IMG/VR virus record: IMGVR_UViG_3300020463_000042
Location: 1 to 41,516 of that record
Direction: 5' to 3' (one strand)
Source: a virus
Length of the DNA stretch: 41,516 nt
Every line of letters starts with the position of its first letter. The first letter of the stretch is position 1. Below are positions 25,129 through 33,397 of this stretch, piece after piece. The notes under the pieces are model-generated. The model was not told the DNA's origin, did no database searches, and saw only the letters and a program-made list of their open reading frames with translations. The translations under genes were made by a program, and so were the position numbers.

Positions 25129-25409
25129 AATCTTATCTTTCTAATTTTTAATACGTTGCTTGATGGTATTGTAGTTATGTTACCTACATCTCCAAGAGTA
25201 CCATTGTCTTCAAAGTTTACATCAGCAACTATAATATGAACATCTTTATCTTTTTTAATTAACCAACCAGTTGATATACAAATTGTTGGTGTACTATTCA
25301 TAGCATCTTTTAAAGTTTTCCATGAGCTGTCAGAATTTATATCGCTCCATGTCAGTTGTACGTAGTCTGCATTTAATATTTTCTTAGTTACTTGTGGTAG
25401 TTGTGTCAT
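25125..25409 (-). CDS. small conserved-looking protein before DNA polymerase
   Basis: 94 residues, predicted mostly beta (strands around TICISTGWLIK, HIIVADVNF and VLKIRKIRL) with a W-x-D-I-x(5)-W segment near residues 21-30. Its stop overlaps the polymerase start (ATGA). I recognise no family; the beta-rich layout could suit a small RNA/DNA-binding or clamp-like fold, but that is speculation. Confidence 0.65.
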   Translation of the reverse strand: MTQLPQVTKKILNADYVQLTWSDINSDSSWKTLKDAMNSTPTICISTGWLIKKDKDVHIIVADVNFEDNGTLGDVGNITTIPSSNVLKIRKIRL

Positions 25410-25410
25410 A

Positions 25411-25629
25411 TTAATGTAATGTGTGTGCTTCTATTTGGACATTCCAAGCCGCATCTTCTCCGTTAAATGCTAAAGACAACAATGCGTCTTGTAATAACAT
25501 AGCAGAACTTTCTTTTCCTACATGTAATATTACTGTAGATTTTGTTCTCTTAGCTTTTGCAACAGCGTCCATAACATACATAGTCCATGTCATCATTTGT
25601 CTTTTTCTTTTTAATTCATTAGAAGTCAT
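25411..25629 (-). CDS. small protein of unknown function
   Basis: 72 residues: a basic N-terminal helix (SNELKRKRQMMTWTMYVMDA), a K/R patch and a C-terminal WNVQIEAHTLH. Overlaps the primase-helicase end by 11 bases and stops 1 base before the next gene start. No family recognised. Confidence 0.6.
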   Translation of the reverse strand: MTSNELKRKRQMMTWTMYVMDAVAKAKRTKSTVILHVGKESSAMLLQDALLSLAFNGEDAAWNVQIEAHTLH

Positions 25630-27217
25630 CTAATACCTCTGCTTTAACTTCAGCTAAACAACCTGTTTCTAAATCATAATGTAAACTACATGCGTTGCCT
25701 GTCTCACCAGAAAATCTATTCTTTAATATTTGTAACTTAGCAATATTGTTTTCTGCTTTTAAGTCACGACTCATGGAAAGCACCATGTCAGATAGTTGAG
25801 CTATGGACTGGCTTCCTCTAAGACTACTAAGAGTTACTTGCTTACCATCTTCAAAACCTTTGTCACCTTCTGTTGACCTACGTAAGTGACTAACTAAAAT
25901 TAATCCAATGCCTGTCTCTTCTACTAATGTTCTAAGTTTACTTACAAAATAATCTATAAGTTTTCTTTCATCATTAGTATGTTCATCACCCAATGCAGAC
26001 AATGCCATGTGTAAATGGTCTAGTATTACCCAGTCTACATTACATGCCTTTGCTAAATATCTTATCTTGGATAGTAAGTTATCTGCGGCACTTGCTCCGA
26101 AGTGATTATATAAATAAAAATTGCCATTACCAATAGTAGAGGTAAAGGCGGTATGTAATTGTGTCTCATCAATTCCCTCTCTTGTTAAGTGTAAAGGTTT
26201 CTTTAGATGCACACCCATAATACCAAGTGCACTACGTTTAACACTTTCTTCTAGTGCTATGTAACCAACAGTATATTTTTGTTCTAATAAACTTAAAGCT
26301 ACGTGTCTACAAAAGCTAGACTTACCAACTCCACTACCTGCTGTTACTGTAACAAGCTCACCTTTACGTAGTCCATGAGTCTTTACGTTTAAACATTCAA
26401 ATGGATATTGTGCTGTTACATAAGTATCTTCTTTTTGTATGTCATTCCAAATATCTGCACCAAGTATAATACCATCAGGTCTGTATGCTTTACTAGACCA
26501 TATACAATCTGTTAATTCTTTTACTTTACCTGCAAGTACCATCTCGTTTGCATCTTTTAATGGTAACGTACATATCTTTGCTTTGTTAGGTGTAAGTAAT
26601 TTTGCACATTCTATTGCACCCTTCTTACCTTGTTCATCTTGGTCAAAACAAAAGTAAACAGAGTCAAAGCCTTCAATCCATTCAAGCTCTTTTTGTATAT
26701 CTCTCTTAGCTCCTTGAGCTCCTGATTTAATACTAACAACAGGAAATTTATTCTGGTTGATAGCAGATATACTCATTGCATCTATCTCGCCTTCTGTAAT
26801 AATCAACATCTTACCTTTGTCTCTCCATAAATGTTGACCAAACAAACCTGCTTCTCTTGCATCACCTAACCACTGAAATGTTTTATCAGGGTATCTAAGC
26901 TTTTGTGCAACAAGCTCTTTGTCTTTGCTGTAGTAGTTTGCTATTTGACATGGTCTACCAAACCATGCACCAGATTGATAATTAAATTTTTGAACTGTGT
27001 TGTAATTAATTTTACGTTTACTTAACTCTGTAATACTACCTTCAATAAATTCTTTACTGGTTTCTGTTGCGATTGGATTATTCAAATCATTTCCTTTTGT
27101 TGTTGTGTTACATGAAAAACAATATGTATGTCCGTCAGAATAGACGGAGTTGGCATCACTAGAATTGCAGTTATCACATGATGTATGATATAAAAATTCA
27201 CTCTCTGTTTTTTGCAT
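25619..27217 (-). CDS. primase-helicase (T7 gp4-like)
   Basis: 532 residues (T7 gp4A is 566). The N-terminal zinc finger has C14, C17, C33 and C36, so it corresponds to the full-length primase form. The TOPRIM acidic motif is IITEGEIDAM (139-148) with FDQDEQGKKG at 191-200; the hexameric helicase has Walker A AGSGVGKSS (293-301), Walker B around DWVILDHLHM and a late SHLRR motif. It unwinds DNA and lays primers for the gp5-type polymerase. Confidence 0.95.
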   Translation of the reverse strand: MQKTESEFLYHTSCDNCNSSDANSVYSDGHTYCFSCNTTTKGNDLNNPIATETSKEFIEGSITELSKRKINYNTVQKFNYQSGAWFGRPCQIANYYSKDKELVAQKLRYPDKTFQWLGDAREAGLFGQHLWRDKGKMLIITEGEIDAMSISAINQNKFPVVSIKSGAQGAKRDIQKELEWIEGFDSVYFCFDQDEQGKKGAIECAKLLTPNKAKICTLPLKDANEMVLAGKVKELTDCIWSSKAYRPDGIILGADIWNDIQKEDTYVTAQYPFECLNVKTHGLRKGELVTVTAGSGVGKSSFCRHVALSLLEQKYTVGYIALEESVKRSALGIMGVHLKKPLHLTREGIDETQLHTAFTSTIGNGNFYLYNHFGASAADNLLSKIRYLAKACNVDWVILDHLHMALSALGDEHTNDERKLIDYFVSKLRTLVEETGIGLILVSHLRRSTEGDKGFEDGKQVTLSSLRGSQSIAQLSDMVLSMSRDLKAENNIAKLQILKNRFSGETGNACSLHYDLETGCLAEVKAEVLDDF

Positions 27218-27241
27218 AAAAATTTTTTGTTAGATTATTTA

Positions 27242-27278
27242 GAGGTGACAGTTTCCACTCTCGCTTCTCTGCCACCCC
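27242..27278 (-). other. 10-bp stem-loop between amidase-like and primase-helicase genes
   Basis: 27242-27251 pairs with 27269-27278 over ten bases (two G-U pairs on the minus strand), loop 17 bases. No T-run follows directly, so it is more like an RNA-processing site or attenuator than an intrinsic terminator. T7 has RNase III-cut hairpins in its transcripts; the parallel is inference. Confidence 0.5.
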
Positions 27279-27284
27279 AACAAA

Positions 27285-27776
27285 CTATCTCAACAACTCT
27301 GTTACATCAAAGTGTGGAGATACGGAGTCTGTCACATCTCTGTGACCTACTACATCAGCCTCATTGTAATCCTGTTTCAACTTTTTAATAAGGGTTACCA
27401 AAGCGGTATACTGTTTGAACGTGAAGTTACAATCAGGCTGACCATCAATAGATTTTCCGCCAACAAGGCAGACACCTATAGAATTTTTATTAGACAACTT
27501 TAAAGAACCATCTGCAATATGAGCTCCTGCTATTTGTATATCTCTACCATCTTGTATAGTCCCATCTCTTTTTATTATTTTATGGAACGCACAAGAAAAC
27601 AAACCATCTTTACGGTGTTGAGTATCAATATCTTTAACATCAAAATCTTCTTTAGGAGAAGACTCACTGCTATGAATAACTATATACTTTGTTTCTTTTC
27701 TTTTGTTGTTCATTGTTTCTAATTTATTAACTAGATTATGATATTCTTTTATATCTTTATCTTCCATCATAACCAT
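27285..27776 (-). CDS. N-acetylmuramoyl-L-alanine amidase homologue (T7 lysozyme gp3.5-like)
   Basis: 163 residues. Amidase_2 fold: H35 in YIVIHSSE, IIKRDGTI at 67-74, SIGVCLVGG at 99-107 and H145 in VVGHRDV align with T7 lysozyme. The third zinc ligand, C130 of T7, falls on S153 (SPHFDV), K128 on S151, and Y46 on F64. D150 or H155 might replace the ligand, as an Asp does in AmpD. T7 gp3.5 cuts peptidoglycan and also inhibits the phage RNA polymerase. A 20-residue N-terminal extension precedes the domain; starts at 27770 or 27767 are also possible. Confidence 0.85.
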   Translation of the reverse strand: MVMMEDKDIKEYHNLVNKLETMNNKRKETKYIVIHSSESSPKEDFDVKDIDTQHRKDGLFSCAFHKIIKRDGTIQDGRDIQIAGAHIADGSLKLSNKNSIGVCLVGGKSIDGQPDCNFTFKQYTALVTLIKKLKQDYNEADVVGHRDVTDSVSPHFDVTELLR

Positions 27777-28174
27777 TCAATAGGAATATGTTTGTCTGCA
27801 TATTTAAAACCATATTTTTCACACCACATTCCATAAGTTGTTTTACTTTTTTTACTAATTCTTTGTCTGCTATTACTAAAAATAAATCTAATATCTAATT
27901 TAGGGTGTTGTTCTTTTATAAACCTCATCTTTTTTCTATCTGATGAAGTAAACAACCCTTTTGTTTCTATAAAGAAATCTTTATCTTTTAAATAAAAGTC
28001 AGGTGTATACGTGTGTACTTTTTCTGGTACGGTATACTTTAATTTTATTGATTCAAATTCATATTTAACTTTATTTAAGTCAAGCTCTTCTGATATTGCT
28101 ATCTCCAAGCCTGACCTAAAACCATATTTAAGACCTACTTGATTAGAAGTCAGTTTGCGAGTTTGCCACTTCAT
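27767..28174 (-). CDS. endonuclease I, Holliday-junction resolvase (T7 gp3-like)
   Basis: 135 residues from the ATG at 28174. The active-site pattern is complete: RSGLE at 20-24, TYTPDFYL, ETKG and DRKKMRFIKEQHP, all as in T7 gp3 (149). It resolves branched DNA before packaging and degrades host DNA. I prefer this ATG, 19 residues before RSGLE (16 in T7), over the GTG at 28255, which would lie deep in the SSB gene. The 32-base overlap with SSB is retained. Confidence 0.9.
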   Translation of the reverse strand: MKWQTRKLTSNQVGLKYGFRSGLEIAISEELDLNKVKYEFESIKLKYTVPEKVHTYTPDFYLKDKDFFIETKGLFTSSDRKKMRFIKEQHPKLDIRFIFSNSRQRISKKSKTTYGMWCEKYGFKYADKHIPIEWL

Positions 28175-28757
28175 TTTCAAATGTCTTATCTTCTGGTGCA
28201 ACATAACCATCTTTAACTTCGTCAAAGCCGTAACCTTTTGAGTTACCTGCTCCACCCTCTACAAGTTTAGTTATCTGCACTGCTCTTAACCTTAGACTTA
28301 CTCCTGCACCTGCCATAGCTGTAAAATAAGGTATCAATTCTGCTGATACTTTCATTTCACTACCTGACCAGACGTTAGCATCAACCATAGGTTTCCCAGA
28401 ACTATCAAAGATAGCAACTTTATTTGGAATAACTTTACCATCTCTTGTTATGATTTTAGCTTTTGTCTTAAACTTGAAGATAAGATTTCCAGTAGGTTTG
28501 CCTTCAATGATTTCTTCTTCAAACGGAAGATTAGCCATTTTAGGTTCTTTACCTTTAGTCTTCTCTTTAGCAAGAGTAATACTTTTCTTCATCTCATCAT
28601 CAATCGCTTTGACAACTGACTGAGACTCTTTTGCACTCACAATAAGATTAGTCTTATAATGACCATCTGCATCAAATTGTGTATCAGGAGTTGTAAGCCA
28701 TGCGTATTGTGAAATACCGATTGGCGTAACAATCCTTACATTGTTGTTTTTAGACAT
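28143..28757 (-). CDS. single-stranded DNA-binding protein (T7 gp2.5-like)
   Basis: 204 residues (T7 gp2.5 is 232). OB-fold type region with the phage-SSB pattern GISQYAWLTTPDTQF then GHYKTNLIV, and an acidic tail ending in a single Phe (ANSQTDF), the tail form that contacts polymerase and helicase in T7. First gene after the RNA polymerase; AAGGAG ribosome site and a promoter-like element upstream. Confidence 0.9.
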   Translation of the reverse strand: MSKNNNVRIVTPIGISQYAWLTTPDTQFDADGHYKTNLIVSAKESQSVVKAIDDEMKKSITLAKEKTKGKEPKMANLPFEEEIIEGKPTGNLIFKFKTKAKIITRDGKVIPNKVAIFDSSGKPMVDANVWSGSEMKVSAELIPYFTAMAGAGVSLRLRAVQITKLVEGGAGNSKGYGFDEVKDGYVAPEDKTFENEVANSQTDF

Positions 28758-28781
28758 ATTGTTAAGTCTCCTTTTTTATTG

Positions 28782-28801
28782 TCTACTATGGGTACTTTAC
28801 T
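28782..28801 (-). promoter_or_regulatory. putative phage promoter before the DNA-metabolism genes
   Basis: Minus-strand AGTAAAGTACCCATAGTAGA, identical over 20 bases to the copy at 31300-31319. It lies between the RNA polymerase stop and the SSB start, a usual place for a T7 class II promoter. Confidence 0.75.
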
Positions 28802-28805
28802 TTGC

Positions 28806-31262
28806 TTATGCAAAGAAGAACTCACTTTTCCGCAATTCATTAATATCTAAATCACCTTTTTGCGGAACATCAGGTAACTTAGGCTTATTGCCTTCAGCAT
28901 CTTCAGGAAGTTGTCTTAATACATCATCTCTGAAATTCTCTAATATATCATTTTCAGTAAACATTGTAATAAAGGCTTCTCTTAGGCTTTTATTTAATAC
29001 TTCTACGTCTGCCGCAGTAGTACCGAAGGAGTCATGCACATTACAAAAGTTAATTATACCATTATCTAATGCAACATTGACAGTTTCTATCATAGCCGCA
29101 GAGTCTACAGAGTGAACCAGATTAGGTGCAACTCCATTAGACATTCTGAGTCTATCAGTTTTGTCATCTTCTACATTGATACGTGGTTTTATAACTTCAC
29201 CCATTAACATAGCCTTAACTCTTTTAGACTTCATCTCAGGGTAAGATTGATACACTGGAAAACCAACTGGTGTAACCCAATGTATAGGCAACTGTAACTT
29301 AGATACAATACGTGCTATATCTTGTAAAAACTTCATACCAACTCTTGCTGATTTTAAATTATCACCAATACTATCCCAGATTATACTAGCTAAGTATGAT
29401 GAAGGTTTAAACATGTCATCAACAAAAGGGTGCATCTCTCCTTTGTCTTTACGTTTAGTTATATCTTCAACTACAAAGTCCGTACAAGAATATCTGGTAC
29501 TTCCATAACAGATAGTCATAATACTTCTTTTAGTAGTTGAACGCTTAACTCCATAGTCAAGCCATTGTTGTGCATACGGTCTGCCTTCTGCCGCATGTTG
29601 TTTCAGTGTTTCAATAACTGAGTTTGCAACTAATTGATAAATGTCTCTTGGCTTATCACTTGGTAACAAGTTTACTAACTCACCTGCTTTTTTGTCTCTC
29701 AACATCAAAGAGTAAATTTGTAAACCATTACAAGAACCATCAACATTAACTACAATGTTAGACACAAAGCCATAACCTTCAGCTTTAAATCTTTTCCACT
29801 CTTCAGCCCATGCTAAAAATTGAAAAGCATTACTTGCGTCTTCCCACTGTCTATTTGTAAATGGGTCATCAACACATTTTAATATCCAGTTTTCATTGTC
29901 TTCAACCCATTTGACTCTATCAGTTAATGATATTTTATCATTGCCATACATATTTGCACCATGCACAGCTAACCAAAAGTCACCTCTGTTTTCTTTTGTA
30001 ATTGCTTTACCTGTAGCAAAAGACAATAAAGCCTTTGCTCCATTAATAGATTGATAATTTAAAAATGCAGGTACGCAATATGCTCTTCCTCTAAAATCAA
30101 ATTGCAACGGAAAGTAAACTGTAGCATAATTTTTAAATTTGTCACCAAGCCATAATATTTTTGCATACAACATTCTTTTAGAAAACATACGTGCATTTTC
30201 TGTATGCACTATGACTGCTTCCTTCTTCCATTTGCGTCTTGAGTCTTTGTTATCTTTTATGTCAAGAGGCTTGTTTGGAACTTCAAGATTTTTAATTGGT
30301 GGCATACCACCGATAGCAAGTCCTCTATCCCAAGCCTCTGCCATAACGCCTAATATGTATTTGTTTATTTTATATGCGGTTGATTGCATTGCATTTACCG
30401 CCCTGTATACTTTAGGCATGTCAAAGTTTGCTAACTCACGTGCAAACATTTTGTTTTTTTGTTTTACTAAATCTAATTCTGGTAACTCTTTTGTCCAGTA
30501 ACCACCACCATGAACTGAGTCCCACATTTTAGGCGGCATGACTGTCATCATGTACTCAGGATTTAATAACTCATTAAAAGCATTTCTATTCTTAATCCAG
30601 TCTCTAGTCTTTTGAGTCTGTTTTATAATCTTAGCTTTTTTATGTTTAATAGTTTCTACACCTATCTCTATCATACCAGTAGACTCTATCATTAACTCAA
30701 CAAGTCTGAGTCCTACGTGTAGTTTAGTTGGCGTAGTCCATTCTTCCCAAGACATAATGTTATCTCGTTTAGAACTCTCTCTTAGTTTTCTACGCTTGTA
30801 AGTGTAATTCCAAGACCTTTTGTCTAAGTCTTGCTTGACCGTATCGTATAATTCTGGGTTCAAGTATCTAAAATTCTTTAATGCAATTTCAGTCTCTACT
30901 TTACCACCAAGACTAATACATGTAGCAGTCAATGGTTTATATTGTGTGATTGTATTGATTATGTGTTTACCTGTAATTAAAGCTAATATCTCAGGTTCAA
31001 CTTCACATAGTTTAGTGAAAGCAATAGGCGGTTTACAGATAGTCCGTTCAGATGTACGTTTTATCCAGTCACCTATGTGCATTGCTAAAGGTCTGATTGT
31101 ATTAGCTACCATTACTTTACCGTAACTGGTAACACTCTCTTCTTCTCGCTCAATATGACTATTGAGTCTTTTGTTGGTTCTATTCTTACCTCTCTCAGCC
31201 ATGTCCTTTTCATTGACTTGTTGGTCTGGGAATGTAGGCATTATTTCTAGTATCTTGGTCAA
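28806..31262 (-). CDS. T7-type single-subunit DNA-dependent RNA polymerase
   Basis: 818 residues (T7: 883). Catalytic residues are D508 (NVDGSCNGLQ), K578 and Y586 (VKRSTTKRSIMTICYGS) and D744 (VHDSFGTT), matching T7 D537, K631, Y639 and D812; the C-terminus FFFA resembles the T7 FAFA foot. It should transcribe middle and late genes from its own promoters, probably the six-copy element listed here. The start is TTG: AGGAG lies 6 bases before it, while the next ATG (seven codons on) has no such site. A weak start may keep early polymerase levels low. Confidence 0.96.
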   Translation of the reverse strand: MTKILEIMPTFPDQQVNEKDMAERGKNRTNKRLNSHIEREEESVTSYGKVMVANTIRPLAMHIGDWIKRTSERTICKPPIAFTKLCEVEPEILALITGKHIINTITQYKPLTATCISLGGKVETEIALKNFRYLNPELYDTVKQDLDKRSWNYTYKRRKLRESSKRDNIMSWEEWTTPTKLHVGLRLVELMIESTGMIEIGVETIKHKKAKIIKQTQKTRDWIKNRNAFNELLNPEYMMTVMPPKMWDSVHGGGYWTKELPELDLVKQKNKMFARELANFDMPKVYRAVNAMQSTAYKINKYILGVMAEAWDRGLAIGGMPPIKNLEVPNKPLDIKDNKDSRRKWKKEAVIVHTENARMFSKRMLYAKILWLGDKFKNYATVYFPLQFDFRGRAYCVPAFLNYQSINGAKALLSFATGKAITKENRGDFWLAVHGANMYGNDKISLTDRVKWVEDNENWILKCVDDPFTNRQWEDASNAFQFLAWAEEWKRFKAEGYGFVSNIVVNVDGSCNGLQIYSLMLRDKKAGELVNLLPSDKPRDIYQLVANSVIETLKQHAAEGRPYAQQWLDYGVKRSTTKRSIMTICYGSTRYSCTDFVVEDITKRKDKGEMHPFVDDMFKPSSYLASIIWDSIGDNLKSARVGMKFLQDIARIVSKLQLPIHWVTPVGFPVYQSYPEMKSKRVKAMLMGEVIKPRINVEDDKTDRLRMSNGVAPNLVHSVDSAAMIETVNVALDNGIINFCNVHDSFGTTAADVEVLNKSLREAFITMFTENDILENFRDDVLRQLPEDAEGNKPKLPDVPQKGDLDINELRKSEFFFA

Positions 31263-31299
31263 TATTAACTCCTATAAGTTTATGTGTTAATTTGTGCTA

Positions 31300-31319
31300 T
31301 CTACTATGGGTACTTTACT
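31300..31319 (-). promoter_or_regulatory. putative phage promoter before the RNA polymerase gene
   Basis: Minus-strand AGTAAAGTACCCATAGTAGA. The integrase stop TAA is part of it. GGGTAC (31308-31313) and GTACCC (31321-31326) form an inverted repeat over its upstream half. Position implies self-activation of polymerase transcription once some enzyme is made. Confidence 0.75.
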
Positions 31320-32121
31320 CGTACCCTTCTAGTATGTTGACAGCTTTTAGTAGATTTTTAGGCATTAAATGGGCATACCTAAGTGTCATGTTGTAAGACT
31401 TATGACCCAACCATTCCTTAATAAAGTGTAACTCTACTTTACCTGATTGAGCTAGTCTTGAAGCACACGTATGACGTAAGCAATGTATAACAAATTGTTT
31501 ATCATTAGCTAAGCCCATCTGTTTACGTAATTTTTGCCATACACGCTCTGTCATAGAATAATCTAAGTGACTAAAATCACCTACTTTATTTACTATAGCT
31601 ACACAACGCTTAGTCAAAGGTACGCTCCTTGTTGTGCCATTTTTAGTTTCATCTGCATACAAAATAATAAAATGTTTACCATCTAATTTTTGTACTGCCT
31701 CTTTTTTAAATGACAACGCTTCACCAAGTCTAACGCCAGTATCTAACAAAAATAAAAATAGACTCAAGTATGGACTCTTGCCCAATAGTCTAATCATAGT
31801 CTGCTCTTCATCTGGTGTCATAAATCTAAGTCTAGCTTTTGACTCTTCCTGCCACACTATGTGCGGAACTCTTGTCATGTTGTAGACGTTAGGTCTTTGA
31901 TAAGCATACTTCAATATCTTACTTACACTTGCAAGATACCTATTGATTGTTGAACCTTTGATATTACGTTTTTTCAGATGTGACGTTAAGTTTTCTAAGT
32001 CCTCTTCGTGTATATCTCTTGGTTTAAGCTCAGCTCCTAAAAAATCTAAGCAAAGCTCAGCTCTACTATCCTGAGAAGTTTCCCAAGATAGAGAGTCTTT
32101 TATTTCTTTTATTGTTTTCAT
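31315..32121 (-). CDS. int: tyrosine recombinase / phage integrase
   Basis: 268 residues. The full catalytic set is visible: R131 (DTGVRLGEAL), K160 (DETKNGTT), H213-x2-R216 (HCLRHTCA), H240 (LGH) and the nucleophile Y249 (TLRYAHL). An N-terminal SAM-like core-binding domain spans residues ~10-90. Integrases at this place, just upstream of the RNA polymerase, are known in P-SSP7 and HTVC011P/HTVC019P-type podoviruses, where they insert at host tRNA genes. No repressor was found nearby. The gene may be expressed from the early region. Confidence 0.95.
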   Translation of the reverse strand: MKTIKEIKDSLSWETSQDSRAELCLDFLGAELKPRDIHEEDLENLTSHLKKRNIKGSTINRYLASVSKILKYAYQRPNVYNMTRVPHIVWQEESKARLRFMTPDEEQTMIRLLGKSPYLSLFLFLLDTGVRLGEALSFKKEAVQKLDGKHFIILYADETKNGTTRSVPLTKRCVAIVNKVGDFSHLDYSMTERVWQKLRKQMGLANDKQFVIHCLRHTCASRLAQSGKVELHFIKEWLGHKSYNMTLRYAHLMPKNLLKAVNILEGYE

Positions 32122-32122
32122 G

Positions 32123-32221
32123 TTAGTCCTTCTGTGTAAACAACTCTTTTAATATAAAAAATACTCCAACTAATAAAATTACTTGAAGCTCCATAGGTGC
32201 ATCTAAAAATATCTCAATCAT
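32123..32221 (-). CDS. tiny membrane peptide upstream of integrase
   Basis: 32 residues (MIEIFLDAPMELQVILLVGV then FFILKELFTQKD), with one likely membrane helix. The stop is one base before the integrase ATG, and the start overlaps the previous small gene, giving a compact coupled set. Ribosome site only moderate (AAGG). Function unknown. Confidence 0.5.
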   Translation of the reverse strand: MIEIFLDAPMELQVILLVGVFFILKELFTQKD

Positions 32222-32387
32222 TAGAACCCACCTTTACATCTTTGTTAATCAAATTGTCTTTTTTGTTCTTATACTCAATATTAACAATAGTACCTTCAGG
32301 ATATTTTGAAGGCAACATTTTTAATAGTTTTTTGTAACTCATAGCATTAACGCTAGTGTTACCATTTATTTTATATGTGTATCGCAT
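32214..32387 (-). CDS. small basic protein, integrase operon
   Basis: 57 residues starting MRYTYKINGNTSVNAMSYKK, net positive, with a CGGAG ribosome site 4 bases before ATG. The same leader style (AACAAACGGAG) precedes other early genes here. A small DNA-binding partner of the integrase (excisionase-like) is conceivable by location, but no helix-turn-helix is evident. Confidence 0.6.
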   Translation of the reverse strand: MRYTYKINGNTSVNAMSYKKLLKMLPSKYPEGTIVNIEYKNKKDNLINKDVKVGSND

Positions 32388-32413
32388 AACGCTCCGTTTG
32401 TTAGTTTGTTAAT

Positions 32414-32500
32414 AGCTAAGCTCAGCTCCACGCTACAGGAAATACTACAAGAGTTTTCTAATCACGCTACAGAGTAAAACTCAGAAGCTAAGCTCAGCTC
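32414..32500. repeat. paired direct repeats AGCTAAGCTCAGCTC and CACGCTACAG
   Basis: AGCTAAGCTCAGCTC occurs at 32414-32428 and 32486-32500; CACGCTACAG at 32429-32438 and 32463-32472, in mirror order of units. The 11-base core AAGCTCAGCTC recurs twice inside the integrase gene (32026-32036, 32053-32063). Candidate integrase arm-type sites or regulator sites; inference. Confidence 0.55.
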
Positions 32501-32690
32501 ATTAGTGGAGTAGGCGAAAACTTAATCTCTTCTGCGTTTAAAACGTCATAAGCCGCCGCCTGTCTCCGATAGAGTCATTAGCTCTATTAATTGTAATTAC
32601 AAGCTGATTAAAACGCAAAGCGTGACCCAAAGGCTTGACCCTGTCGTCTCACGTTGGACGCAGACTATATACTCCTTCTGAGCTCATCAG

Positions 32691-32732
32691 TGTAGGCATG
32701 ACCTACAGACAAGGCGGAAAGCTCCGCCCTGT
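32691..32732. other. two tandem stem-loops
   Basis: TGTAGG (32691-32696) pairs with CCTACA (32702-32707); ACAAGGCGGA (32709-32718) pairs with TCCGCCCTGT (32723-32732), ten base pairs with one G-U and a four-base loop. Neither strand shows a T-run directly after it, so a processing or structural element is more likely than a terminator. Confidence 0.6.
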
Positions 32733-32744
32733 TTCGCTCTATGT

Positions 32745-32831
32745 TTAGAATGGGAGTAAACTCCAAACTTTTTGGGCATATATAAACGTATACGTCCCAA
32801 TAACTTTGCCTTTATATATTAGCCATGACAT
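32745..32831 (-). CDS. tiny early protein
   Basis: 28 residues (MSWLIYKGKVIGTYTFIYAQ then KVWSLLPF) with a strong AGAGGAG ribosome site. Aromatic and basic. Too short to classify; the ribosome site is the main support. Followed by the tandem hairpins. Confidence 0.5.
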   Translation of the reverse strand: MSWLIYKGKVIGTYTFIYAQKVWSLLPF

Positions 32832-32854
32832 AGTTTTTGCTCCTCTTGTTGTTG

Positions 32855-32959
32855 TTAATTTAATATGTCCAAAGGGTCATATTTTAAAATAGCGTTCATG
32901 TCTTGTTTTGAATATTTAAACATTAAACGCCTATAAAATAAATTGATTTTTTTAAACAT
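32855..32959 (-). CDS. tiny early protein
   Basis: 34 residues starting MFKKINLFYRRLMFKYSKQD. The ATG is one base after the stop of the 134-residue gene; an internal ATG at codon 13 has an AGG 6 bases before it and may be the real start. No family recognised; weak evidence. Confidence 0.4.
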   Translation of the reverse strand: MFKKINLFYRRLMFKYSKQDMNAILKYDPLDILN

Positions 32960-32960
32960 A

Positions 32961-33365
32961 TTAGTCTCTATAACCGTTGACTCTTAGTCTCTCAGCGTAT
33001 CGCTCATTCCTGAACGCCGCCTCTTTGTCCGCCTCTTCTTGTTTCCATTTGTCAAAATATGTAGCTTTCAAATCCTCTTCAACTACATTATTTGAGCCGT
33101 TAAGGTCTGCCAACTTGTATAGACCTTGTTTTATCTTTTTTCTAGTCTCAGCAATACACTCGCCCAGAAATTTATTTCTGTACTTGCCTGTTGTGACTGA
33201 ATAATCCCAGTAATCCTTATCAAGTATAGTTTGACCTGCATTTGATAACTTGGCAATTATTGTATTATAAGATTGAAAAAACGAATTGCCGAAATCATCA
33301 TAAATAATATTTTGATTTGCAACAGGTCTGCCGCTTCTCTCACTATAGATAGGTCTTGTTTTCAT
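32961..33365 (-). CDS. early protein of unknown function
   Basis: 134 residues, soluble, with NIIYDDFGNSFFQSYNTIIA near the start and a charged helical C-terminus (residues ~95-130, EEADKEAAFRNERYAERLR). First gene after the sigma70-like promoter at 33398-33425, with a CGGAG ribosome site, so it is expected among the first made after infection, as T7 gene 0.x products that redirect the host. No family recognised with confidence. Confidence 0.75.
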   Translation of the reverse strand: MKTRPIYSERSGRPVANQNIIYDDFGNSFFQSYNTIIAKLSNAGQTILDKDYWDYSVTTGKYRNKFLGECIAETRKKIKQGLYKLADLNGSNNVVEEDLKATYFDKWKQEEADKEAAFRNERYAERLRVNGYRD

Positions 33366-33397
33366 GTTGTTTGCTCCGTTGTTTGTTTGTTTATTTT

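Larger units (their letters stand above)
32388..32744. other. non-coding, GC-richer stretch: likely integrase arm/attP or RNA control region
   Basis: No convincing gene. It holds the paired direct repeats at 32414-32500 and the two hairpins at 32691-32732, and is richer in G+C than the surrounding genes. It lies upstream of the integrase set, a sensible place for attP. I see no recognisable tRNA piece, so the core site is not assigned. Confidence 0.5.

Noticed and set aside
28175-28255. GTG-started extension of the endonuclease I gene
   Set aside because: It overlaps the SSB gene by over 110 bases and adds residues absent from T7 gp3; the ATG at 28174 gives the expected distance to RSGLE.
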